From FLUQ01 sp031550605 (GTDB taxonomy: Bacteria; Desulfobacterota; Desulfovibrionia; Desulfovibrionales; Desulfovibrionaceae): DNA of 15,000 bases. The stretch is taken from the NCBI GenBank assembly GCA_031550605.1, contig JAVBOK010000031.1, positions 1-15,000 on the forward strand, in the 5' to 3' direction. Position numbers and translations under genes: made by a program. Position 1 is the stretch's first letter. Each line of letters starts with the position of its first letter. This document shows, piece after piece, positions 1-6,898 of this stretch. The notes below the pieces were generated by a model. It was not told where the DNA came from and ran no database searches. It saw nothing but the letters and a program-made list of their open reading frames with translations.

Positions 1-2
1 GT

Positions 3-488
3 TTTGGCGATGCGGCGACCCAACTGATTGATTCCGCAAAAAATGCGACCTATCGCCTTGATATGGACTTCGCCAAGCAACTTCATGCCACTGTCGGCAA
101 GGAAGAGGCTCTGGAATGGGGAGTGCTGAGGAGCCAACAAGTTCATATCCACGGGGTATCGCACGTCCCACCGGCAGCGGATGAGCTTCCCACGCTTGCT
201 GAAAAAGGATTTTCTTTTTTACGCGAGCAGATGGAAAACCCCATAGAACGGGCAATTGCCGCCTTCCTGTTCATGTCCCGGACGCAGTTTTTCTTTGATT
301 GCAACAAGCGAACCGCCTCTTTGATGATGAACGGAGTGCTTTTGTCGGCGGGCTATTACCCGATTACCGTTCTGAGAGAGACGGCAGAAGAGTTTAACGA
401 AAAGTTGAGAGCTTTTTACAACTCTGGGGATGCGACCGCGATGTTTGGGTATTTTGGCGGGGTTTGCTCAAAGTTATATCCATCATAA
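3..488 (+). CDS. Fic/Doc-family protein, C-terminal part (5' end outside window)
   Basis: The frame is open from the window edge to the TAA at 486-488, so the gene starts upstream and only about 161 residues are visible. The core is a Fic-type helical fold: a helix reading AIAAFLFMSRTQ, then the loop FFFDCNKR and the helix TASLMMNGVLLSAGYYPI. In the family the loop is HxFx(D/E)GN(G/K)R and catalyses transfer of AMP or another nucleotide moiety to a target hydroxyl. Here D, N, K and R are kept, but the catalytic His position is Gln and the Gly is Cys. Either the protein belongs to a subfamily with Gln at this place or it is catalytically altered. It could be a toxin-like or regulatory Fic protein; no antitoxin is visible. 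The lipoprotein gene starts 16 bp downstream on the same strand. Family assignment is fairly sure, activity is not. Confidence 0.75.
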   Translation, partial: FGDAATQLIDSAKNATYRLDMDFAKQLHATVGKEEALEWGVLRSQQVHIHGVSHVPPAADELPTLAEKGFSFLREQMENPIERAIAAFLFMSRTQFFFDCNKRTASLMMNGVLLSAGYYPITVLRETAEEFNEKLRAFYNSGDATAMFGYFGGVCSKLYPS

Positions 489-504
489 GCTGACAAGGCC
501 AAGT

Positions 505-1590
505 ATGAAACAATATCCGTATTTTTCAAGCCTCATTTTTTTCTGCAAACCGAGGCATATCAGACTTTATTCATTTATTTTCATAGTGTTGCTGTGCCTG
601 AGCGCGTGCGGTGATGACGCGAAATATCTGAAAGTTTCTAATGGTGTGGCGATTGTGAGCACGGATGACATTCGTGATCTTAACGAAAAAAAGAAAGCCC
701 ATGAGGACATTCTTCAAAAGTTGAAAAGCAGTAAAAAACAATTTCATACACTTGTCCTGAACGGACAAAGAGGAGCTGATGATCTAGTCTCTTTGTTTAC
801 TCCAATTGCTGATAACGTAAAAGAGCTTGTCATCGCCGGGGAATGCAGAAGTCTTAATAATCTCTCCGCATATGCGAATATTGAAGTATTACAGATAGGT
901 TCTTTTGATTTTCGTAATGGCGAGGAAGTCAAAGGCGCGATTGATAATTTAATGGCTTGTACCAAGCTACGTGAGCTGACCATTAGACAACCAGGAGGTC
1001 AGTATTATTATGCCCTGTCCCGAGGCATTAAGGCCGGAAAGACGATACAGACCATAAACGGGAAACCTGTTGCCGATTGGGCACCGGAGACGGAGCTAAA
1101 TAACACCCTGCAGAAATATCATTTTACCGCCGGTGTAGTTTCTGACATGCTCAAGTCGGAACTTGAGTCTTACAAAGAATCTTCGGCCCCACCACCACCG
1201 ATCAGAGATAAAATACTCTTAGCGGAAAAAGAAGATTCCAAACCAATTAAATTTGTTTTTCGGCATGGCAATAAAAAAATAGCTGGGACGAAAATATCTT
1301 TTGCGGAAAAATACTACGCCACAACAGCCAGTGAATGCGCGGCCATAGTTGTCATGCATGTCAGTTACGAGCAGGTCGGCACCTACACGGATGGCTCCAT
1401 TGGTTTTTCAGGGCATTTTAGTGTGCAGGTCATCGACCCTGTGAATAAAATCAAGTATGCGCCAGTTCCCTTCCTAACTGTAATACCGCGCTTAACAAAA
1501 CAAGCGCATACTGGTAGTGGGCGTGAGTTTCCAGACTACGATTTTGACAAGTTTGTTGAGCTTCTGAAAACGATGGTTACGCCTGGCTGA
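505..1590 (+). CDS. Predicted lipoprotein of unknown function
   Basis: This encodes 361 residues. I chose the ATG at 505 because AAGG at 495-498 lies six bases upstream and because the protein then begins with a basic n-region, a hydrophobic stretch (about residues 21-31) and the lipobox LSAC ending at Cys35, followed by Gly. An in-frame ATG at 430 lies inside the Fic gene and would bury the signal. After the lipobox, residues about 90-185 contain short leucine-spaced strands (KELVIAGE, IEVLQIGSF, LRELTIRQ) that resemble degenerate leucine-rich repeats. A PPPP run near residue 230 separates this from a C-terminal beta-rich part. I do not recognise a family. It is probably anchored in the cell envelope. 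The gene is visibly AT-richer than everything from 1881 onward, suggesting a different origin from the biosynthetic operon. Confidence 0.75.
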   Translation: MKQYPYFSSLIFFCKPRHIRLYSFIFIVLLCLSACGDDAKYLKVSNGVAIVSTDDIRDLNEKKKAHEDILQKLKSSKKQFHTLVLNGQRGADDLVSLFTPIADNVKELVIAGECRSLNNLSAYANIEVLQIGSFDFRNGEEVKGAIDNLMACTKLRELTIRQPGGQYYYALSRGIKAGKTIQTINGKPVADWAPETELNNTLQKYHFTAGVVSDMLKSELESYKESSAPPPPIRDKILLAEKEDSKPIKFVFRHGNKKIAGTKISFAEKYYATTASECAAIVVMHVSYEQVGTYTDGSIGFSGHFSVQVIDPVNKIKYAPVPFLTVIPRLTKQAHTGSGREFPDYDFDKFVELLKTMVTPG

Positions 1591-1803
1591 TTACAGAAAG
1601 GGCGTTCTATAATTTATTTAAGGCCAAGCGATGGGTCTTACAACCTTATTATGCAGAATTCTTCAATCTGAATTTTCTCAATCGAATTCAGGTCCGTACT
1701 CCGCTATTAGATAGCAAATGCTTATTTGAGTATATTTTTGAGTAAGACAAATCCCGCTCTGGCCCTCACAGGAGTTATCGGCTATACGGGTGGCAGAGAC
1801 ACA

Positions 1804-1815
1804 GCCTCATGAGGC
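1804..1815. promoter_or_regulatory. Perfect 12-bp palindrome, possible operator
   Basis: The bases GCCTCATGAGGC read the same on both strands. The site ends 19 bp before the extended -10 hexamer, so it abuts or overlaps the place where a -35 box would sit. That is a common position for a repressor or activator site. No regulator gene is present in the window, and a single palindrome can arise by chance. Confidence 0.3.
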
Positions 1816-1834
1816 ATGCCACTAACTTTTAACC

Positions 1835-1843
1835 TGGTATAAA
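1835..1843 (+). promoter_or_regulatory. Candidate extended -10 promoter for the biosynthetic operon
   Basis: TGGTATAAA matches an extended -10 element (TG, one base, then TATAAA), 37 bp before the dehydratase start. No good -35 box lies 17 bp upstream, as is usual for extended -10 promoters. Because the next eleven genes follow with almost no gaps, this could drive the whole + strand operon. The call is by consensus only. Confidence 0.4.
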
Positions 1844-1880
1844 AAAATAGGGCTGGCCAAGTGCCCCGGAAAGGGAACTC

Positions 1881-2345
1881 ATGCGGTTTTTACTTGTGGA
1901 CGCCATACGTGAATGGGATCTCGGGAAAAGGGCCAAGGGCATCAAGAACGTCAGCCTCAGCGAAGACTTTTTTGATGACCATTTCCCTTTGAAACCCATC
2001 ATGCCCGGTGTGCTCATTATTGAGGGCATGGCCCAGCTTTCCGGCCTTCTGCTTGAGGACACAATGCTGTTGCGTGGCGTCAAGATCAAGGCGCTTATGT
2101 CCATGGTGGATAAGGCTAAGTTCCGCCATCCGGTCTATCCCGGTTCACAGTTGGAATATATTTGTGAAATCCAGCAGATTAACGAATTCGGCGGGAAGGT
2201 AGATGCCACAGCCTCGGTCGATGGGAGCGCCTGCGCGGAGTGCGGGCTGCTGTTTTCCTTTCATGCGTTCGGCACTCCCACGCAGGACGCCGTCCGCGGA
2301 CGCATTCTCAATACCTGGCTTGCCGATGCGAAAAAGCACCCCTGA
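1881..2345 (+). CDS. FabZ-type 3-hydroxyacyl-ACP dehydratase
   Basis: This 154-residue hotdog-fold protein would remove water from 3-hydroxyacyl-ACP to give the trans-2-enoyl chain. The family hallmark is clear: DDHFPLKPIMPG with catalytic His34, followed by the central helix motif IIEGMAQ with catalytic Glu48. The start MRFLLVD is typical of FabZ, and AAGGGA at 1871-1876 is a suitable ribosome binding site. Length is normal for FabZ. It is the first gene of the operon and overlaps the next by 20 bp. Beside a second ketosynthase, two reductases and a dedicated ACP, it most likely serves a special acyl chain rather than housekeeping fatty acid synthesis. I leave the symbol empty because the housekeeping fabZ is probably elsewhere. 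Confidence 0.88.
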   Translation: MRFLLVDAIREWDLGKRAKGIKNVSLSEDFFDDHFPLKPIMPGVLIIEGMAQLSGLLLEDTMLLRGVKIKALMSMVDKAKFRHPVYPGSQLEYICEIQQINEFGGKVDATASVDGSACAECGLLFSFHAFGTPTQDAVRGRILNTWLADAKKHP

Positions 2346-3270
2346 AGTGTGCGTGACCGGCACCGGGGCTGTTACCTGCCTCGGCGCGTCCCGCGGGGCC
2401 ACTCTCGACGCCCTTGCCGAAGGCCGCCGCGTTTGCGGCGAACCCAGCCGCCATCTCGCAAACACGCCCTACGCCGGCTGTCTGGCCGCCCGAGAGGAGG
2501 CCCCAGACGTAGCAGGCTACATAAGCGACAGGCGGATGCGCAAATTCATGTCGCGGCATGCGGAGCTCGCCGCCGCCGCCGCCCGCCAAGCTCTGGAGGC
2601 GGCAGCGCCGCTTGCGCGCGGCATCGTCTCTGAGCGGATCGGCCTGTACGCAGGGGTCGGCCTCGCCGCTGTTGACATACAAGCCAGCGCCGACCTGCTC
2701 CATAAGTCCCTGGACGAGGATGGGACATTCTGTCAAAAGGCTTTCGCCAAAGACGGATTGCGTGCCATTCACCCGCTCTGGTCCTTCCACACCCTGGCCA
2801 ACATGCCCGCCTGCATCGTTTCCGTGCTTGAATCCATCAAGGGTGATAACGGCATCTACACCCCGTGGGAAGACCAGACCGCCTTCGCCCTGGTCGAAGC
2901 GGCGTACGCGCTGGACCGGGGAGATATAGACTGCGCGGTGGTGGTAGCCTCTGATACGCCCCACCATCCGGCGAGCCTTGTCGAGCTTGCCTCGGCCAGC
3001 TATCTCGCGTCCGGGGAAATCGCGGCGCCCGGCGCGGCGTGCCTGGTGCTGGAACGCCCGGCCGCCTCGCATCCCTCCGGTTCGTTTTTGCTCGCAGATA
3101 TCCGCCTCACATTGGAGGACGGGCTTCGCCCGCTCGACCCCCTGGCCCCCCTGATCGGCCGCACGATTGCTGCCGCGCCGTTGCTCCTCGCGGCTTTCGC
3201 CCCCAGCGGCGATCTGCCGCGCCGCCTAACGGGTTGCGGCGGCCACGTTTTTTCCTTCGAGATCGCCTGA
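2326..3270 (+). CDS. Short beta-ketoacyl-synthase-like protein lacking the catalytic cysteine (chain-length-factor-like)
   Basis: This encodes 314 residues, about 100 short of a full ketosynthase. The N-terminus VCVTGTGAVTCLG and the segment FALVEAAYALDRGDIDCAVV match thiolase-fold ketosynthases. At the nucleophile elbow, where active enzymes read (T)AC(A/S), this protein has TPWED, placing Trp181 where the cysteine should be. The HGTGT and GHS histidine motifs of the second half are absent. It ends with GGHVFSFEIA, which may correspond to the last core strand. In type II polyketide and aryl polyene systems such a partner forms a heterodimer with the active ketosynthase and helps set chain length; that role here is inference. 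The start at 2326 overlaps the dehydratase by 20 bp, and the stop shares one base with the next start (TGATG). A truncated KS relic is less likely given the clean frame and coupling. Confidence 0.75.
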   Translation: MRKSTPEVCVTGTGAVTCLGASRGATLDALAEGRRVCGEPSRHLANTPYAGCLAAREEAPDVAGYISDRRMRKFMSRHAELAAAAARQALEAAAPLARGIVSERIGLYAGVGLAAVDIQASADLLHKSLDEDGTFCQKAFAKDGLRAIHPLWSFHTLANMPACIVSVLESIKGDNGIYTPWEDQTAFALVEAAYALDRGDIDCAVVVASDTPHHPASLVELASASYLASGEIAAPGAACLVLERPAASHPSGSFLLADIRLTLEDGLRPLDPLAPLIGRTIAAAPLLLAAFAPSGDLPRRLTGCGGHVFSFEIA

Positions 3271-4514
3271 TGCGCCGTGTCGTGATTACCGGCTTTGGTG
3301 TGGTCTCTCCCATCGGATCCGGAGCGGACACCTTTTTTGACGCCCTTTGCGCGGGTGTGAACGGCATTCGGCCCATCACCAGATTTGATGCAAGTGGGCT
3401 TGATGTCCGCTTCGCCGGAGAGGTTACGGACGAGCCTGCATTTACGGACGAAACGGATCAACGCTTCGCCGGCCGCGACCCCAAGGTGGGGTTCGCGCTG
3501 ACGGCCGCGGCCGAAACCCTGGCCATGGCCGGGATTCACGCCTTTCATCCCTCTGATCTCGTCCATATCGGAACCAGCCTTGAGACCTTTTTTTTCAAGC
3601 AGTTTTCCGTCAGCGGGCAAGCGGGCGAGGATGAATTTTTTAACCGGCTGGTCACCCATCCCTGGCGGCTCCCCCTAGACGCGGCCTTTGCCCGCATCCG
3701 CACGCGGTACGGCACTCCCGGCCAGGCGGCCACGAACTGCTCCGCGTGCGCCGTGGGCGCGCAGACCATCGGGCAAGCGTTTCACGCGGTGCGCGACGGC
3801 AGGTTCTCCCGCGCGCTCGCGGGAGGCTTCGATTCCATGATCAACCCTCTGGGAGTCGGCGGCTTTCAGCTTCTCGGCGCCCCGGCGACGGGCGAGCCTC
3901 CGGTGGGAGGGTCGCTTTGCCGTCCCTTTGACGCCGGCCGCGGCGGGCTGGTTCTTGGCGAAGGCGCCGGGTTTGTGGTTCTTGAGGACCGGGAACTGGC
4001 CTTGGCCGAGGGGAAACCCGTGTACGCGGAAATCGCGGGGTACGGATCGAGCCTGGACGCCCACGGTCTCTCCGCCCCGGACCCCGATGGAGACGGCGCG
4101 GCCCGCTCCATGCTCGCAGCCCTGCGCGATGCGAACTTGCCCCCGGAAGCCGTGGACCACATTAACGCCCACGGTACCGGGACGCAGTTGAACGATCCCG
4201 TCGAGGCCCGGGCCATACGCCGGGTGTTCGCGGATACTTGGGAGCGCATTCCGGTGACGGCCGTCAAATCCATGCTTGGACACTCCATTGCCGCGGCCGG
4301 AGCTCTGGAGGTAATCGCCTGCATAGGCACGCTACGCCGGGGGACGGTTCCGCCGAACATCGGCTTGGTAAAAACGGCGGCAGGGTGCGAACTCATGCAT
4401 GTCGCCCGGGACGCGATGTCCTTCTCCTCATCATGCGTGCTGACGAATTCTTTCGGATTCGGCGGCCAGAACGCCACGCTTATTCTAACGGGAGGCGAAG
4501 CATGCAACGGGTAG
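3270..4514 (+). CDS. FabF-type beta-ketoacyl-ACP synthase
   Basis: This 414-residue protein is a complete KAS II-like condensing enzyme: it takes an acyl group on its cysteine and condenses it with malonyl-ACP. Visible residues are Cys160 in NCSACAVG, His301 in HGTGT, Lys333 and His338 in KSMLGHS, and the closing NSFGFGGQN at 393-401. The length is normal for FabF. The ATG at 3270 was chosen because it overlaps the previous stop (TGATG) and gives the standard MRRVVITGFG start; the open frame further upstream is a shadow of the preceding gene. It probably pairs with the cysteine-less KS-like protein encoded directly upstream, like a KS-CLF couple, though with the order reversed. No acyltransferase or KAS III lies nearby to load starters. 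Confidence 0.9.
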   Translation: MRRVVITGFGVVSPIGSGADTFFDALCAGVNGIRPITRFDASGLDVRFAGEVTDEPAFTDETDQRFAGRDPKVGFALTAAAETLAMAGIHAFHPSDLVHIGTSLETFFFKQFSVSGQAGEDEFFNRLVTHPWRLPLDAAFARIRTRYGTPGQAATNCSACAVGAQTIGQAFHAVRDGRFSRALAGGFDSMINPLGVGGFQLLGAPATGEPPVGGSLCRPFDAGRGGLVLGEGAGFVVLEDRELALAEGKPVYAEIAGYGSSLDAHGLSAPDPDGDGAARSMLAALRDANLPPEAVDHINAHGTGTQLNDPVEARAIRRVFADTWERIPVTAVKSMLGHSIAAAGALEVIACIGTLRRGTVPPNIGLVKTAAGCELMHVARDAMSFSSSCVLTNSFGFGGQNATLILTGGEACNG

Positions 4515-5215
4515 CCTTGGTTGCCGGCGGCACGGGCGATATCGGCCGGGCCGTCTGCCGTGAACTGCACACGGCCGGAATCCGCGTGGCTGTCGGCTAC
4601 GCCGCCTTGCGCGAGGCTGCCGAATCCCTTGCGGCCTCGAGCGGAGGGGTGGCTGTGCCCCTGCGGGCCGGAGAAGACCCGGATGGACCCGTCAGATCCG
4701 TTCACGACACGTTCGGCAGGCTTGACATTCTGGTCAATGCGGCGGGCGTCAACATCGAATCCAGCGCACCGGGCATGCGCGCGGAAGATTGGCAGACTGT
4801 CCTGGACCTCGATCTTACCTTTGCCTTCCGCCTGACGCAGGCCGTTTTGCCCTGCATGCTGCCGCAACGGTATGGCCGTATCGTGCATCTTTCCTCCATC
4901 TCGGGCCGGGCCGGGGGCCGCGGGCAGATCAATTACGCGGCGGCCAAGGCCGGGCTGGAACGCATGGCCAAGGTCTTCGCTCTGGAAGTGGGCCGCAAAG
5001 GCGTTACCGTCAACTGCGTCGCGCCGGGAGTCATCGTTTCGAAAATGTCCGAACGGGTCCGGCGCGAATACGGGGAGGAACTCCTCGAACGGATAGCCTG
5101 CCGCCGGTTCGGCGACCCCGAGGACGTGGCCCGCGCGGTAGCCTTCCTGGCCGGAGAGGGCGCTGGGTATATCAACGGGGCGGTCCTGTCCGTTGACGGG
5201 GGGATGCTGCTCTGA
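4502..5215 (+). CDS. FabG-type 3-oxoacyl-ACP reductase (SDR family), first copy
   Basis: This 237-residue short-chain dehydrogenase should reduce 3-oxoacyl-ACP with NAD(P)H. It shows the cofactor loop GGTGDIG (9-15), NAAG (79-82), catalytic Ser132, and Tyr145/Lys149 in YAAAK; it ends with the usual VDGGMLL. The active-site Asn of the SDR tetrad appears to be Asp104 (LDLDLTFAF against the usual N-L-S/T), a possible peculiarity. The start at 4502 is supported by GGAGG at 4491-4495 with six bases of spacing, giving a 13-bp overlap with the ketosynthase. A second FabG lies 1 kb downstream, so the two may act on different chain lengths or one may work in the reverse direction. Confidence 0.87.
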   Translation: MQRVALVAGGTGDIGRAVCRELHTAGIRVAVGYAALREAAESLAASSGGVAVPLRAGEDPDGPVRSVHDTFGRLDILVNAAGVNIESSAPGMRAEDWQTVLDLDLTFAFRLTQAVLPCMLPQRYGRIVHLSSISGRAGGRGQINYAAAKAGLERMAKVFALEVGRKGVTVNCVAPGVIVSKMSERVRREYGEELLERIACRRFGDPEDVARAVAFLAGEGAGYINGAVLSVDGGMLL

Positions 5216-5235
5216 ACGCACAGTACGGCAGCCTG

Positions 5236-5790
5236 ATGGAGCTGCTGCGGCAACGTAGTTCGTGTCGCGACTTTTCCCCGGCCTCTCTGGACGACGCCAC
5301 CCTGGATTCTCTGAAGCAGGCGTTTCTTCTCGCGCCGCAAGCCGGAGGAGGAAGGAACCTGGCCTGCGCGTTCCTTACCGACCGGGAGAGGATACGCGAA
5401 ACGGCGGATGCCGGGGCGGCCGCATTCGCGGCCTGGTGCGGCGGCATTGATTCGCCGTTCATCCGCGAAGAGATGGCCCGCTATGGAGGGAATTTTTTCT
5501 GGTTCGGGAACGCCCCGGCGCTGGCCGTGATCACCTGCAGGGAAGAACCGGCATACCTGCGCTCGGCCGCAGGCGGCAAAGCCGCGCTTCTCTGGGGGGG
5601 CGAACTGTCCGCGGCCATGGGAGCCTTCGCCTTGCTGCTGGCGGCTGAAAGTCTCGGGCTCGGGGCCTGTTGCCTGACCGGCCCCCTGGTCGCATGGCGG
5701 GAAATGGAGGCACGCCTCGCCGTGCCTAAACGTGAGAGCCTCGTGCTGCTGATAGCGCTGGGGACCAAGAAGGATACGCATGATGGATGA
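5236..5790 (+). CDS. Nitroreductase-family FMN oxidoreductase
   Basis: This encodes 184 residues of the nitroreductase fold, which binds FMN as a homodimer. The N-terminal RSSCRDF (7-13) is the classic phosphate-binding motif, APQAGGGRN (33-41) fits the flavin loop, and the helix AAESLGLGACCLTGP followed by LVLLIALG (169-176) is the usual C-terminal half. The family includes nitro- and enone-reductases and flavin dehydrogenases such as azoline oxidases. In an acyl-chain operon with no classical enoyl reductase it could reduce or introduce a double bond, but that is inference. The ATG at 5236 has no strong ribosome binding site and may rely on coupling, 20 bp after the previous stop. It overlaps the ACP gene by 11 bp. 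Confidence 0.82.
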   Translation: MELLRQRSSCRDFSPASLDDATLDSLKQAFLLAPQAGGGRNLACAFLTDRERIRETADAGAAAFAAWCGGIDSPFIREEMARYGGNFFWFGNAPALAVITCREEPAYLRSAAGGKAALLWGGELSAAMGAFALLLAAESLGLGACCLTGPLVAWREMEARLAVPKRESLVLLIALGTKKDTHDG

Positions 5791-6184
5791 CCGGACGTTG
5801 TTCGAGGGGGTATGCGCCTGCATACGGGAAACGCTGCAAAAAGACATGCCGGGCATGAGCGAGAGCGACCGCCTGGTGGTGGATCTCGACGCCGACTCGC
5901 TCGACTTTCTCGATCTTATTTTCCGCCTGGAAAAGGCTTTTAACGTCCGCGTCAACCCCCGCGACCTGGAACGGCGTACGCGCGAGGCCTTGGGCGAGAG
6001 TCCGATGATTGTGGATGAGCGGTATACGGAAGAGGCTGTCGCGGAATTCAAAAAAACCATGCCCGAAGTCCCGGAAGAAGAGTTGTATCCCGGCATGCCC
6101 ATCAGCAAGCTGCCCGAAAGTTTTCGCGTGAAAACCTTTATGAACCTCGTGGCCTATGCCCGGAACAACGGAGGCGGCCTGTGA
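5780..6184 (+). CDS. Extended acyl carrier protein
   Basis: This encodes 134 residues, against about 80 for ordinary ACPs. The phosphopantetheine attachment site is clear: DLDADSLDFLDLIFRLEKAF, with the DSL serine at position 40 at the start of helix II. Residues about 62-112 are an insertion with two acidic stretches before a C-terminal helix (FRVKTFMNLVAYARNN). A homologous region between helices II and IV in normal ACPs is much shorter. It would carry the growing chain for the neighbouring synthases, reductases and dehydratase. AAGGA at 5770-5774 lies five bases before the ATG at 5780; a second ATG follows at 5783. No phosphopantetheinyl transferase is in the window, so a housekeeping one must activate it. 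Confidence 0.85.
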   Translation: MMDDRTLFEGVCACIRETLQKDMPGMSESDRLVVDLDADSLDFLDLIFRLEKAFNVRVNPRDLERRTREALGESPMIVDERYTEEAVAEFKKTMPEVPEEELYPGMPISKLPESFRVKTFMNLVAYARNNGGGL

Positions 6185-6894
6185 GCAAAAGCGTTTTTGT
6201 CACCGGCGGCAGCGGGGCGGTAGGTTCAGCCATTGTCCGCAAAATGAAGGAATACGGCTGGCGCGTCGCGTTTTCTTACAACAAGAGCGTGGAAAAAGCC
6301 GAAGCCCTCGCGGTCGAAACCGGAGCGCTCGCGTTCCAGGCCGACCTGGAGGATCCGGACGCGGTCAACACCATGGCGGAAAAAGTGGAGGCCGAGTTCG
6401 GCAACCCGGACGCCCTTGTCAACAACGCAGGCAAAACGAGCATCATGCCGTTCGCGTTGCTTGAGGCTGAAGACTGGGACGCGGCCATGTCCGTCAACCT
6501 GAAGAGCCAGTTTCTGGTCACCCACGCTCTGATCCGGGGTATGATACGTCGCAGGAGCGGGGTAATCGTCAACATCAGTTCCATTGCCGGGCAGCGTGTC
6601 CTGGAAGTGCCCGTTACCTACGCTACCAGCAAGAGCGGAGTTGTGGGCTTCACCCTCGGGCTTGCCCGCGAGGTCGCCCGCTATGGCATCCGCGTGAATG
6701 CCGTGGCTCCCGGCATGCTGGACGACGGGGTTTCCAGCAACATTCCGGAACAGGAACGAAACGAATACCTCCGTTACTGCCTCGCCGGAAGGCCCGGCCG
6801 CTGCGAGGAAGCGGCGGATCTGGTGGAATTTCTCTGCAGCGAACGGTCCTCGTATATCAACGCCCAACTCATCCATTTGAACGGGGGATTGTAA
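6181..6894 (+). CDS. FabG-type 3-oxoacyl-ACP reductase (SDR family), second copy
   Basis: This encodes 237 residues with a GTG start at 6181, supported by GGAGG at 6170-6174 six bases upstream; the start overlaps the ACP stop by four bases. The Rossmann loop GGSGAVG (9-15), NNAG (81-84), Asn106, Ser134 and Tyr147/Lys151 (YATSK) give a complete SDR catalytic set, and the end HLNGGL is typical. The protein is the same length as the first FabG of the operon but clearly diverged from it, so this is not a recent duplication. With an intact Asn it is the more conventional of the two reductases. Confidence 0.88.
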   Translation: MSKSVFVTGGSGAVGSAIVRKMKEYGWRVAFSYNKSVEKAEALAVETGALAFQADLEDPDAVNTMAEKVEAEFGNPDALVNNAGKTSIMPFALLEAEDWDAAMSVNLKSQFLVTHALIRGMIRRRSGVIVNISSIAGQRVLEVPVTYATSKSGVVGFTLGLAREVARYGIRVNAVAPGMLDDGVSSNIPEQERNEYLRYCLAGRPGRCEEAADLVEFLCSERSSYINAQLIHLNGGL

Positions 6895-6898
6895 AACT

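Larger units (their letters stand above)
1591..1880. other. Non-coding AT-rich intergenic region before the biosynthetic operon
   Basis: This 290-bp stretch has no gene with a start codon and ribosome binding site that I can support. One frame is open from about 1587 to a TAA near 1743 but lacks a start and resembles nothing I know. The right half carries the 12-bp palindrome at 1804-1815 and the promoter candidate at 1835-1843, and the region ends in the AAGGGA ribosome binding site of the dehydratase gene. No transcription terminator hairpin with a T-run was seen after the lipoprotein gene. Confidence 0.6.

Noticed and set aside
430..504. Longer start for the lipoprotein at the ATG at 430
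   Set aside because: It lies inside the Fic gene and would place about 25 residues before the signal peptide; the ATG at 505 has a good ribosome binding site.
1587..1745. Open frame of about 52 codons in the intergenic region
   Set aside because: It has no start codon or ribosome binding site, and the translation resembles nothing I recognise.
3866..5221. Long minus-strand open frame opposite the ketosynthase and first FabG
   Set aside because: It is a GC-rich shadow of two clear genes on the other strand, with no recognisable domain.
4933..6108. Long minus-strand open frame opposite the nitroreductase and ACP
   Set aside because: Low-complexity, arginine- and serine-rich translation opposite genes with intact motifs.
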